Positions 17,401 through 25,216 of a DNA stretch of 46,410 bases are shown in pieces (within the stretch, counting starts at the first letter, position 1; each line of letters starts with the position of its first letter). The position numbers and the translations under genes were made by a program. Below the pieces are notes generated by a model. That model was not told the origin of the DNA. It saw only the letters and a list, made by a program, of their open reading frames with translations, and ran no database searches. Source of the DNA: an uncultured Prevotellaceae bacterium (GTDB lineage Bacteria > Bacteroidota > Bacteroidia > Bacteroidales > Bacteroidaceae). The stretch covers positions 1-46,410 of the forward strand of contig CAMVLT010000025.1 in NCBI GenBank assembly GCA_947168395.1, written 5' to 3'.

Positions 17401-20400
17401 GGACTGGCCTTATACAGCCGACAAGCTGCCCTATGGCGAGAGACTCTTGCAGATTGACCGTGACTGGATGTGGTATAAAGCCTGGGGACGTTACGCTTGG
17501 GATGACCAACGTGGGGAAGACATCAGCTATTGGAAACAACTATTGGCTGACTATTACGGTATTTCTGAGAATGCCGCAGCCAATCTGCTCACGGCCTATA
17601 ACGAGGCAGGTGAGATTGCCCCCAAGCTGTTGCGTCGCTTCGGCATCACCGAGGGCAACCGTCAGACGCTGCTGTTGGGAATGACGATGGCACAATTGGT
17701 AAATCCCTACAAATTCAACATCTATCCAGGGTTTTACGAGAGCTGTGGGCCTGAAGGCGAGAAACTCATTGAGTATGTAGAGAAAGAACAAAAAGGCGAG
17801 CAACACGTGGGAGAACTGCCGCTCGACATCGTCGACCAATGTCTGCGCCACGGAATGAACGCCGTAGAGGAAATGACGAGAGCCATGAGGGAGAAACCCA
17901 CTCGCCATGTTGACGAGTGGCAGCGCGTATGGCAGGATATCTGGTGCTACTACAAGTTCGCCATGTCGTTCCGCTGGAAGGTGAAGGCCGCCGAACAGGT
18001 GCTCCGCTACAAATGGAAGAAGGACGTCAAATACCTCGAAGCCGCTGTGCCCCTTCTGGAAAAGAGTCTGGAGCAATGGCGCTACCTCTGCAGCAAGACC
18101 GATAGTACCTATCTCTATGCCAACTCGATGCAGACAGCACAACGTCGCATCCCCGTAGGTGGTGACAATGGCAAGATGAAGACTTGGAGCGAGTTGCTGC
18201 CCGTCTACGAGGCAGAACTGGAGGCTTTCAAGACCAACATCGAGAAGATAAAGCACCCGAAGGCTCAAACCAGCGAAATGATTCGTCCCTCAACCCCAGC
18301 CAGCATCACTATTCAATCACCTCTTCCCTCTCACCTCTTATCTCTTGAAAAGAATGCCATTCTCTTCGAGAACCGCCCAGATACTCCTGTCGATAGTCTG
18401 GCACCTGAACTCGTCGGTCTGCAGGCCCTCGTACTCAACCGCGACACCACCCGCATCGTCGGCACTTCAATCACCTTCGATACAGACAAACCTGTGAAGA
18501 TGCTCGTGGGTTTCTTCCAGGACGATGACCCCAAATGGGCTAAAGCCCCTAAGCTCGAGGTTGACGCCACAGGCAATGAGTACGGCCAGGCCGAACCAAT
18601 CTTGACCAACGCCATCACCTTGTTGCAGATGCCACCCGTGAATATCCATGCTTACCATTTCCCGGCTGGCCATCATACCATCAACCTGCCCAAGGGCATT
18701 ATTCTGGTGGCGGGCTTTACCTCTGACGACATCAAACCTCGCGATGTAGGACTGCAAGGTGCGGGCAACGAAGTAGACTGGCTTTTTAACTCCACACAAG
18801 AGTCGATGCAACATATCTACGATGAGGTTCGCACGCCCTATAAGTACGGCCTTGTCGTAGCACCTATGGATAACTACCACAAGATAGACTGCCCTACTGT
18901 GTTTCGTGAAGGCGACACTTGGTATATGACCTACGTATGCTATGACGGCAAAGATGGTACCGACGGCCGAGGTTACGAAACGTGGTTGGCGAAAAGCGAC
19001 GACCTGTTGCATTGGCAGACACTCGGTCGAATACTTGCCTTTCCTGAAGCGGGCACCAGTCACTGGGACCAGAACCAGCGCGGCGGCTTTCCGGCTCTCA
19101 TCGATTATAACTGGGGAGGCACCTACGAGATGCGGCCCTATAAAGGTCGCTACTACCTGACCTACATCGGTGGTGCAGGAACTGGCTATGAGGCCGTGAA
19201 TGCCCCATTGAGTATCGGCATGGCTTCCACAGCGCAGGACATCACGAAGGCTCACCCATGGGACACCCAAGACAAGCCGCTGATGAGCTATAACGACAAG
19301 GATGCCCAGTGGTGGGAGCAGCTGACGCAATACAAGAGCACCATCTACGATGACCCGCAGAAGACGTTAGGCAAGCGGTTTGTGATGTTCTACAACGCTG
19401 GTGGCAAAGACGATACCCACCCTAAGGGCGAACGCATTGGCATTGCGCTCTCCAACGACATGAAGAAATGGACACGATTCAAGGGCAATCCCGTCTTTGC
19501 CCACGACAGCGACGGCACGATTACAGGCGATGCACAGATTGTGAGGATGGGCGACCTATGGGTCATGTTCTATTTCTCAGCCTTCAACCCCACCCGGGAG
19601 TACAATGCGTACAATACTTTTGCCGTCAGCCGAGATCTCGTCCATTGGCAGGATTGGGATGGCCCGGACTTAATTTCCCCCTCTAAGCCTTACGACGAAA
19701 TGTTTGCCCATAAAAGCTATGTGCTGAAGCACGATGGTGTTGTTTACCATTTCTATTGTGCCGTGAACAACGACGGTCAGCGTGGCATCGCCCTCGCCAC
19801 CAGCAGACATTTAGGCAAAAGCGAGGTGAACTTCCCGGAACCGGAACCTGCAGGGCATCGTTATATTCAGAGTCTCAACGAGCATTGGACTGTTCAGGTT
19901 ACGGGGCGCGACAGCGTGGCTACTGCAGTCAATATCCCCATCAATCTCGACGACTACTATGGTGCTGTTCAGCAGGAGCACGGCAACCTGCATGGCGAGG
20001 CCGTCTTCCGCAAGACTTTTACAGCCCCTGCCCTCATTGGCAAACAATACTTCCTGCGTTTCGAAGGTGTAGGCACCTACGCCGACATCACGCTGAACGG
20101 CCATCATTTAGGTCGCTATGATATCGGACGTACCACGGAGACCATTGACATCACATCCTCCATAAAAACAGGTCAGGACAACGAACTCGTCGTCGTCGTT
20201 TCCCACCCTTCTGGCATTACCGATATGCCCTGGGTGTGTGGTGGGTGTTCTTCGGAATGGGGCTTTTCCGAGGGGAGCCAGCCTTTTGGCATCTTTCGTC
20301 CTGTGGTGTTAGAGGCAACCGACCCTGTGCGTGTCGAACCCTTCGGTGTGCATGTCTGGAACAATGCCTCTTGCGATAGTCTCTTCATCGATACCGAAAT

Positions 20401-22486
20401 CAAGAACTACAGCTCCGAGGCCGCCCATATCGAGTTCATCAGCAAACTCTGTGAGAAGAACGGCAAGCAGGTAATCCGTCTCACGCAGAACATCGAGCTG
20501 AAAGCTGGTGAGACCAAGGTCGTTCGACAGTCATCAGCATTGGACAATCCGAAATTGTGGAGCACGACAAAGCCCTATCTCTATAACCTCAACACCATCA
20601 TTAAGCGCGATGGCAAAGCTACGGAGAGCGTCAACACACCCTACGGCATCAGCGCACCCTCTTGGCCATTGACCAGGAACGACGGCGACCAGCGTTTCCT
20701 GCTCAACGGCACGCCCCTCTTCATCAACGGCGTCTGCGAATACGAGCACGAGTTCGGACAAAGTCACGCCTTCAGCCACCCACAGATTGAGGCCCGTGTC
20801 AAAATGGTGAAGGATGCCGGCTTCAATGCGTTCCGCGATGCCCACCAGCCCCACAACCTTTACTATCAGGAACTGTTGGATCGAGCGGGCATCCTCTGGT
20901 GGCCGCAGTTCTCGGCTCACATCTGGTATGACACACCCGAGTTCCGGGCATCGTTCAAGCGCCATCTTCGCCAATGGGTGAAGGAGCGGCGCAACTCGCC
21001 ATCCATCATCCTGTGGGGATTGCAAAACGAGAGCACGCTGCCCAAGGACTTTGCCGAGGAATGCTGCGCTATCATTCGCGAGATGGATCCTCGTTGCGGC
21101 ACCCAACGGCTCATCACTACCTGCAACGGTGGTGAGGGCACCGACTGGAATGTGGTGCAGAACTGGAGCGGCACTTATGGCGGCGACATCGACAACTATG
21201 GCAACGAGATGAAGACCCCTGAGCAACTGCTCAATGGCGAATACGGCGCCTGGCGTACCATCGGCAATCACACTGGCGAGAATTATACCGAGGAACGTTT
21301 CTGCGAGATTCTGAAGAAGAAAATCCTGCTGGCCGAAAGTGTCAGGGACAGCATCTGCGGACAATTCCTGTGGTTGCTGACCAGCCACGACAACCCAGGA
21401 CGCCGGCAACCTGATGAAGCCCTGCGGCGCATTGACAAGGTAGGGCCGTTCAACTATAAGGGGCTATTCTCCATTTGGGATCAGCCCACCGATGCCTACT
21501 ATATGTACCAGCAGCACTACAATCCGCAGCCCATTGCCCCTGCCACGTCACTTGTCGACGAACGGTGCCTGGCACCTGTCAACGGCTGGCAGTATCTCTA
21601 TCGTCTGAACTGCGGTGGCGATGACTATACCGACCGTCATGGCAGCCTATGGATGCAGGACAACAGCCGCTGGTCGCGCTCCTGGGCGGGTTACAAGGCA
21701 TCTCAAACCTTCAACGACTCCATCTCCTCGCCACTCTTCCAGACTTCCCGTTTTGGACGCCACAAGTTGAGCTACCACTTCCCAGCCAAGCCTGGCAGGT
21801 ATCGTGTGGAACTGTACTTCATCGAACCCTGGTATCGCCAGTACGATGCCGAGGGACTGCGCCTTTTCGATGTAGCCATCAACGACAGCACCGTTGTCCG
21901 TGACCTCGACATCTGGGCACAGGCTCACTATGGTCAACCCTACAAACGTGTTGTCGAGTTCGACAACCACGACAACGGTATCACCATCTCCTTCCCACGG
22001 GTCAATGCCGGTCAGGCCATGATTTCCGCCATCGCCATCGCATCCGAGGAAGGGACTCCCCTCACCCCTCACCCTTCACCCTTCACCTCAAAACCACTTT
22101 GGTCTGACTTCGAGCGCGACATCCTTGTGCAAACACCCGACTCTCTGCTTCCTCCGCGTACCACAACCGCCGTCGAGGTAGAGGGCAAACGCATGAAGAA
22201 CCGCATGGAATGGACGTTCAACGTCGGCGTGGCGAAGGTCTATGCCCTCCGCTGGAAATACTACAACCCCGATGCGCCCCGTCAGTTGCACGTCACCATC
22301 ACCGACGCCAAGGGCATTGTCTACAAGGACGCCGACGTCACTTTCCTCCAGACACAGCAGAAGAAAACCAAGCGCAAGATGACCAGCATCACCACCGGTT
22401 CGCAGGTGAATGCGGGACAATATAAGGTCGTGCTCACAGGCAACGGTCTGAATGATATGATTTTCGACAACCTCACCATAGAATAA
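14423..22486 (+). CDS. Giant multi-module glycosidase: GH141-like + GH20/GH67-like + beta-propeller + GH2 + malectin
   Basis: This 2687-residue secreted protein has a short signal ('MKSGVLAIVCCWCIHALA'). Modules in order: (1) about 20-585, right-handed beta-helix of the GH141 type ('GVTFSHTTWMRP', 'FEGCRFEHLGGSGLDY', 'DVSYTGISLGWGW'); characterised GH141 enzymes include an alpha-L-fucosidase for rhamnogalacturonan II. (2) about 585-1290, zincin-like N-terminal plus TIM barrel of the GH20/GH67 style ('SGVIYGAVELAERLL', 'NKFNSLYLWNGHPF'). (3) about 1310-1470, a beta-sandwich. (4) about 1470-1795, a five-bladed propeller of GH43/GH130-like type ('DCPTVFREGDTWYMTYVCYD'). (5) about 1800-2370, GH2 with acid/base Glu2203 in 'LQNES' and nucleophile Glu2273 in 'NGEYG'. 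(6) about 2375-2550, malectin-like; (7) C-terminal sandwich. Two joints contain 7-bp tandem DNA repeats (18317, 22058). The single frame is intact over 8 kb. Confidence 0.85.
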   Translation: MKSGVLAIVCCWCIHALATDIKITPDSSLADAVRQARELRRTGKADQVTIQLAPGTYHLYEPLRLRPEDSGLTIEGNNAIISGGQEIDVRKTQGNLCTADIPDFNGRPVDFRQLWIYSLQTSTNWDGFMKAVRARDVMDFEQMYRILNYDKKNQTLWVPKAAVEKILKAPYAEMVLHEMWCTSNLRIKSLTPHGDSVAVCFHDPEAKLQFDHPWPSPMTPDTGHPSPFYLTNAKELLDSPGEWYHDYRAGKVYYYPRDREETITAIYPVVETLIEVIGTADRPVRDITIKGVTFSHTTWMRPTEKGHVPLQAGMYLTEAYKLRPQIDRQNNHKLDNQGWLGRADAAVEVRYGENISFEGCRFEHLGGSGLDYVIGCKGGTVSGCKFIDIAMNGLVVGSFSPEGLETHLPYRPTDNRDVCSGQIIEQSEFCDVSNEDWGCVAIAAGYVSDITIAHNTIHDVSYTGISLGWGWNRDSVCMKNNKIHANLIYNYAQHTYDCAGIYTLGNQPGTVISENVVRDIAKPSYVHDPNHWFYLYTDEGSSNITLRDNWTPKEKFLKNANGPGNVWENNGPQVSESIKHNAGMARKLTVKTRNDATNREIYAAEYLQKKLAGREFDDYSITLKLATEPKGLAAEGYRITTGENCSITIEGHDPSGVIYGAVELAERLLAHRLAIGQIEESPQMVMRGTCIGLQKTTYLPGHAVYEYPYTPENFPWFYDKEQWIRYLDMMVENKFNSLYLWNGHPFASLVRLNDYPFAVEVDDATFRKNEEIFTFLTHEADRRGIWVIQMFYNIILSKPFADHYGLKTQDRNRPITPLIADYTRKSIAAFIKKYPNVGLLVCLGEAMATIDDDVKWMKETIIPGIKDGLAASGDKPVAVIQQQTGQLPPIVLRSHDTDGPLVLKESLPLYPNIYTMSKYTGESLTTYEPGGPWGETHRQLADAAPVHIDNVHILANLEPWRWSSPAFIAKTVQAMQRAHHSKGLHLYPQASYWDWPYTADKLPYGERLLQIDRDWMWYKAWGRYAWDDQRGEDISYWKQLLADYYGISENAAANLLTAYNEAGEIAPKLLRRFGITEGNRQTLLLGMTMAQLVNPYKFNIYPGFYESCGPEGEKLIEYVEKEQKGEQHVGELPLDIVDQCLRHGMNAVEEMTRAMREKPTRHVDEWQRVWQDIWCYYKFAMSFRWKVKAAEQVLRYKWKKDVKYLEAAVPLLEKSLEQWRYLCSKTDSTYLYANSMQTAQRRIPVGGDNGKMKTWSELLPVYEAELEAFKTNIEKIKHPKAQTSEMIRPSTPASITIQSPLPSHLLSLEKNAILFENRPDTPVDSLAPELVGLQALVLNRDTTRIVGTSITFDTDKPVKMLVGFFQDDDPKWAKAPKLEVDATGNEYGQAEPILTNAITLLQMPPVNIHAYHFPAGHHTINLPKGIILVAGFTSDDIKPRDVGLQGAGNEVDWLFNSTQESMQHIYDEVRTPYKYGLVVAPMDNYHKIDCPTVFREGDTWYMTYVCYDGKDGTDGRGYETWLAKSDDLLHWQTLGRILAFPEAGTSHWDQNQRGGFPALIDYNWGGTYEMRPYKGRYYLTYIGGAGTGYEAVNAPLSIGMASTAQDITKAHPWDTQDKPLMSYNDKDAQWWEQLTQYKSTIYDDPQKTLGKRFVMFYNAGGKDDTHPKGERIGIALSNDMKKWTRFKGNPVFAHDSDGTITGDAQIVRMGDLWVMFYFSAFNPTREYNAYNTFAVSRDLVHWQDWDGPDLISPSKPYDEMFAHKSYVLKHDGVVYHFYCAVNNDGQRGIALATSRHLGKSEVNFPEPEPAGHRYIQSLNEHWTVQVTGRDSVATAVNIPINLDDYYGAVQQEHGNLHGEAVFRKTFTAPALIGKQYFLRFEGVGTYADITLNGHHLGRYDIGRTTETIDITSSIKTGQDNELVVVVSHPSGITDMPWVCGGCSSEWGFSEGSQPFGIFRPVVLEATDPVRVEPFGVHVWNNASCDSLFIDTEIKNYSSEAAHIEFISKLCEKNGKQVIRLTQNIELKAGETKVVRQSSALDNPKLWSTTKPYLYNLNTIIKRDGKATESVNTPYGISAPSWPLTRNDGDQRFLLNGTPLFINGVCEYEHEFGQSHAFSHPQIEARVKMVKDAGFNAFRDAHQPHNLYYQELLDRAGILWWPQFSAHIWYDTPEFRASFKRHLRQWVKERRNSPSIILWGLQNESTLPKDFAEECCAIIREMDPRCGTQRLITTCNGGEGTDWNVVQNWSGTYGGDIDNYGNEMKTPEQLLNGEYGAWRTIGNHTGENYTEERFCEILKKKILLAESVRDSICGQFLWLLTSHDNPGRRQPDEALRRIDKVGPFNYKGLFSIWDQPTDAYYMYQQHYNPQPIAPATSLVDERCLAPVNGWQYLYRLNCGGDDYTDRHGSLWMQDNSRWSRSWAGYKASQTFNDSISSPLFQTSRFGRHKLSYHFPAKPGRYRVELYFIEPWYRQYDAEGLRLFDVAINDSTVVRDLDIWAQAHYGQPYKRVVEFDNHDNGITISFPRVNAGQAMISAIAIASEEGTPLTPHPSPFTSKPLWSDFERDILVQTPDSLLPPRTTTAVEVEGKRMKNRMEWTFNVGVAKVYALRWKYYNPDAPRQLHVTITDAKGIVYKDADVTFLQTQQKKTKRKMTSITTGSQVNAGQYKVVLTGNGLNDMIFDNLTIE
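18317..18351 (+). repeat. Heptamer tandem repeat inside the giant enzyme gene
   Basis: Five consecutive 7-bp units of the form TCACCTC / TTCCCTC / TTATCTC / TTGAAAA follow one another without gap. They encode a Ser/Leu/Pro-rich linker between the GH20/GH67-like barrel and the next beta-sandwich (residues about 1299-1310). Confidence 0.75.
22058..22085 (+). repeat. Heptamer tandem repeat CCCCTCA/CCCTTCA inside the giant enzyme gene
   Basis: Two copies of CCCCTCA are followed by two of CCCTTCA, in exact 7-bp register. They encode a Pro/Thr/Ser-rich stretch ('TPLTPHPSPFTSKPL') joining the malectin-like domain to the C-terminal sandwich. Confidence 0.78.
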
Positions 22487-22489
22487 CGG

Positions 22490-25216
22490 ATGAAAAGGAT
22501 AATCTTACTATATAGCCTGCTGCTCTGCCTGCCCTCAATAGCACAGGAGCATCACGACTGGGAGGATAACCACATACTTCAAATTAACCGCGAACCGGCA
22601 CGTGCCTACTTCATCCCCTTCGGCTGGAAGGCAGGCGACCGTCAGTTGTCACTCAACGGTACTTGGAAGTTCCGATGGACGAAAACGCCCAATGAGCGAA
22701 TAACCAACTTCCATCGTACTGATTACGACTGCTCTTCTTGGGCAGAATTTCCTGTCCCTGCCAATTGGGAGGTGAACGGCTACGGAACACCCATCTACGT
22801 CTCTGCCAGCTATCCCTTCAAGATTGACCCGCCGTATGTGATGCGCGAACCCAAGAAAGGCTGGACGACCTACGAGGAGCGTAATCCCACAGGGCAATAT
22901 CGGCGGACGTTCTTTCTGCCCGACAGCTGGACCGACGGCCAGACATTCCTGCGCTTCGAAGGTGTAATGTCGGCATTTTACGTCTGGATCAATGGCGAAC
23001 GTGTCGGTTACTCACAAGGCTCGATGGAACCTTCGGAGTTTAATGTGACAACGTTCCTCAGAGGCGGAGAGAACCAGATCGCCATCGAGGTTTACAAATA
23101 CTCCGACGGTTCCTATCTCGAAGACCAGGATTTCTGGCGCTTTGGTGGTATCCATCGCGATGTCCTGCTATACCACACCCCCGATGTAAGGCTGCGCGAT
23201 GTGGCCATTCGGGCTACGATGGATGGCGACTTGCTGGTTAATCCACAATTCTCCGTCTACAATGGCGCAACCGGCGAGGGTTATCGCCTCATCGCTGCCC
23301 TTCTCGACGGGTCGTCAATAGTCTGTTGCGACACAGTCGCAACAGACGGTGTCCTCGACCTCGACCATAAGGCCGCCCGTATGAACGAGTGGTACCCTCA
23401 ACGGGGGCACCGTAAGTTTGGGCGCATGGAAATGAAGGTTGAGCATCCCAGGATATGGAGCGTTGAATCGCCCTATCTCTATACCCTCCGTCTTCAGCTC
23501 TGCGACGCTCAAGGCCATATAGTCGAGCAAGTAACGCAGCACGTCGGCTTCCGCTCAATAGCCATCCGTGGCGGTCAGCTACTCATTAACGGAGAACCCA
23601 TCAAGATACGTGGCGTCAACCGCCACGAGCACGACCCTTACACGGCCCGCGTGATGACTGAGGAACGCATGATTCAGGACTTGCAGTTGATGAAGGAGTC
23701 CAACATCAACGCCGTGCGACTGGCCCATTACCCCAACTGTCCCCGCTGGTACGAACTCTGCGACTCGATGGGCATGTACGTCATGGACGAGGCCGATTGC
23801 GAGACTCACGGTCTACGTGGCACCCTCGCCTCGACACCAGACTGGACCAATGCCTTTATGGACCGTTGTATCCGCATGGCCGAGCGCGACAAGAACCACC
23901 CCAGCATCATCTTCTGGAGTCTTGGCAACGAGAGCGGCTACGGTCCCAACCACGCTGCGATGTCGGCATGGCTCCATGAGTTCGACCCCACACGTCCCGT
24001 ACACTACGAGGGTGCCCAAGGCAATCCTGACCCCTCTACTGTCGATGTCATCTCGCGTTTCTATCCCCGAGTGATGGCGGAATATCTCAATCCCGGCATT
24101 CCTGAAGGTAGTGATGAGGAGCGGGCCGAGAATGCCCGTTGGGAACGGCTCTTGGAGATTGCCCAGCGTGACGGCGACCGTTGCACATGGATTGGGTCCG
24201 ACGGTGGGCCGCGCCCCGTGCTCACCAGCGAGTATGCCCATGCTATGGGCAATGCCCTTGGCAACTTCAAGGAGTATTGGGACGAAATCAATAGTCATCC
24301 TCGCATGCTCGGCGGCTTCATTTGGGACTGGGTTGACCAAGGCATCATTCGTGGCGACAGCATATTCTACGGTGGCGACTTCGGCGACCAGCCCAACCTC
24401 AAGGCTTTCTGCCTGAACGGCATCGTGATGAGCGACCGCACGCTCACCCCGAAATACTATGAAGTACAGGCGGTATATGGAGGGAACAAGGGGAAAGTGA
24501 ATAGTGAAAAATCTGCTGCCGCTATGCGGAAACGCCCCCAAAAGGCGGCAGCAAATTATTCACTATTCACTTTCCCCTATTACATTAAACCGCAGGTTTT
24601 CCGTGCTCCTACTGATAACGACAAGAGCTTCGGCAACTGGCTCGCTAAGGACTGGGCACGCTGCGGACTTGACACGCTGACCATCCCCATGACCACCGAA
24701 CAGCATGGCAACGAATTCACCTTCACCTTCGATATTCCTGATGGTCTGCCCGACTTGCCGCGCCTCGGCATCGTCATCGAACTCCCACGCGAGTACGAGC
24801 AGCTGACGTGGTACGGCCGTGGTCCTTGGGACAACTATCCCGACCGCAAAGAGTCCTGCCCCATCGGCTTGTGGAAGTCTACCGTCACTAAGCAGTATGT
24901 CCACTATGCCCGTCCACAGGACTCTGGCAACCATGAGGATTGTACCTACGTCGAGCTGCGGACAAAGAAGGGAAAGAACCTCCGCATCGAGGCCCTCGGC
25001 CAGCCCTTCTCCTTCTCTGCCCTACCCTATTCCGCCCAATATATTGCCAGCAAGACCCACGACTACGAACTTGAAGATCAAGGCCATACCTATCTTTCCA
25101 TCGACTGCGCCGTCATGGGTCTCGGCAATAGCAGTTGCGGTCCCGGCGTGCTGAAGAAATACACTATCGACAAGACCCAACGCCACGTTCTTCACATTCG
25201 AATAACCGGTCAATAA
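22490..25216 (+). CDS. GH2 beta-galactosidase-like enzyme lacking its fourth domain
   Basis: The 908-residue secreted protein (signal 'MKRIILLYSLLLCLPSIAQE') starts 3 bp after the giant enzyme. It has the GH2 sugar-binding sandwich (about 20-220, 'GTWKFRW', 'VPANWEVNGYGTPIYV'), an immunoglobulin-like domain, and a TIM barrel with acid/base Glu481 in 'SLGNESGYG' and nucleophile Glu581 in 'TSEYAHAMGN'. After the barrel ('PKYYEVQAVY', about 655-662) related enzymes have about 150 or more residues of domain 4 before 'FxRAPTDND'. Here only about 36 residues intervene, all encoded by a long palindrome (24489-24578). The C-terminal LacZ-type domain 'VFRAPTDNDKSFGNW' to 'YVELRTKKGKN' is then normal. 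Activity may be lost or altered. The stop overlaps the convergent transporter gene by 7 bp. Confidence 0.88.
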   Translation: MKRIILLYSLLLCLPSIAQEHHDWEDNHILQINREPARAYFIPFGWKAGDRQLSLNGTWKFRWTKTPNERITNFHRTDYDCSSWAEFPVPANWEVNGYGTPIYVSASYPFKIDPPYVMREPKKGWTTYEERNPTGQYRRTFFLPDSWTDGQTFLRFEGVMSAFYVWINGERVGYSQGSMEPSEFNVTTFLRGGENQIAIEVYKYSDGSYLEDQDFWRFGGIHRDVLLYHTPDVRLRDVAIRATMDGDLLVNPQFSVYNGATGEGYRLIAALLDGSSIVCCDTVATDGVLDLDHKAARMNEWYPQRGHRKFGRMEMKVEHPRIWSVESPYLYTLRLQLCDAQGHIVEQVTQHVGFRSIAIRGGQLLINGEPIKIRGVNRHEHDPYTARVMTEERMIQDLQLMKESNINAVRLAHYPNCPRWYELCDSMGMYVMDEADCETHGLRGTLASTPDWTNAFMDRCIRMAERDKNHPSIIFWSLGNESGYGPNHAAMSAWLHEFDPTRPVHYEGAQGNPDPSTVDVISRFYPRVMAEYLNPGIPEGSDEERAENARWERLLEIAQRDGDRCTWIGSDGGPRPVLTSEYAHAMGNALGNFKEYWDEINSHPRMLGGFIWDWVDQGIIRGDSIFYGGDFGDQPNLKAFCLNGIVMSDRTLTPKYYEVQAVYGGNKGKVNSEKSAAAMRKRPQKAAANYSLFTFPYYIKPQVFRAPTDNDKSFGNWLAKDWARCGLDTLTIPMTTEQHGNEFTFTFDIPDGLPDLPRLGIVIELPREYEQLTWYGRGPWDNYPDRKESCPIGLWKSTVTKQYVHYARPQDSGNHEDCTYVELRTKKGKNLRIEALGQPFSFSALPYSAQYIASKTHDYELEDQGHTYLSIDCAVMGLGNSSCGPGVLKKYTIDKTQRHVLHIRITGQ
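24489..24578. repeat. 90-bp palindrome with 34-bp arms inside the beta-galactosidase gene
   Basis: Arms 24489-24522 and 24545-24578 are inverted copies matching at 32 of 34 positions, with a loop of about 22 bases at 24523-24544. The outer part of each arm is built of the same heptamer type (AGTGAAT / AGTGAAA; ATTCACT on the other arm) found between genes elsewhere in this window. The inner part is CTGCTGCCGC-like. It is in frame (30 codons) and encodes a Lys/Ala/Ser-rich stretch with no fit to the GH2 fold. Confidence 0.88.

Noticed and set aside
18467..19330. Minus-strand frame of 287 codons opposite the beta-propeller module
   Set aside because: Antisense shadow with no ribosome-binding site or family pattern.
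20534..21409. Long minus-strand frame of 291 codons inside the giant enzyme gene
   Set aside because: It is antisense to the GH2 module, has no domain pattern, and arises from the G+C-rich codon use of the real gene.
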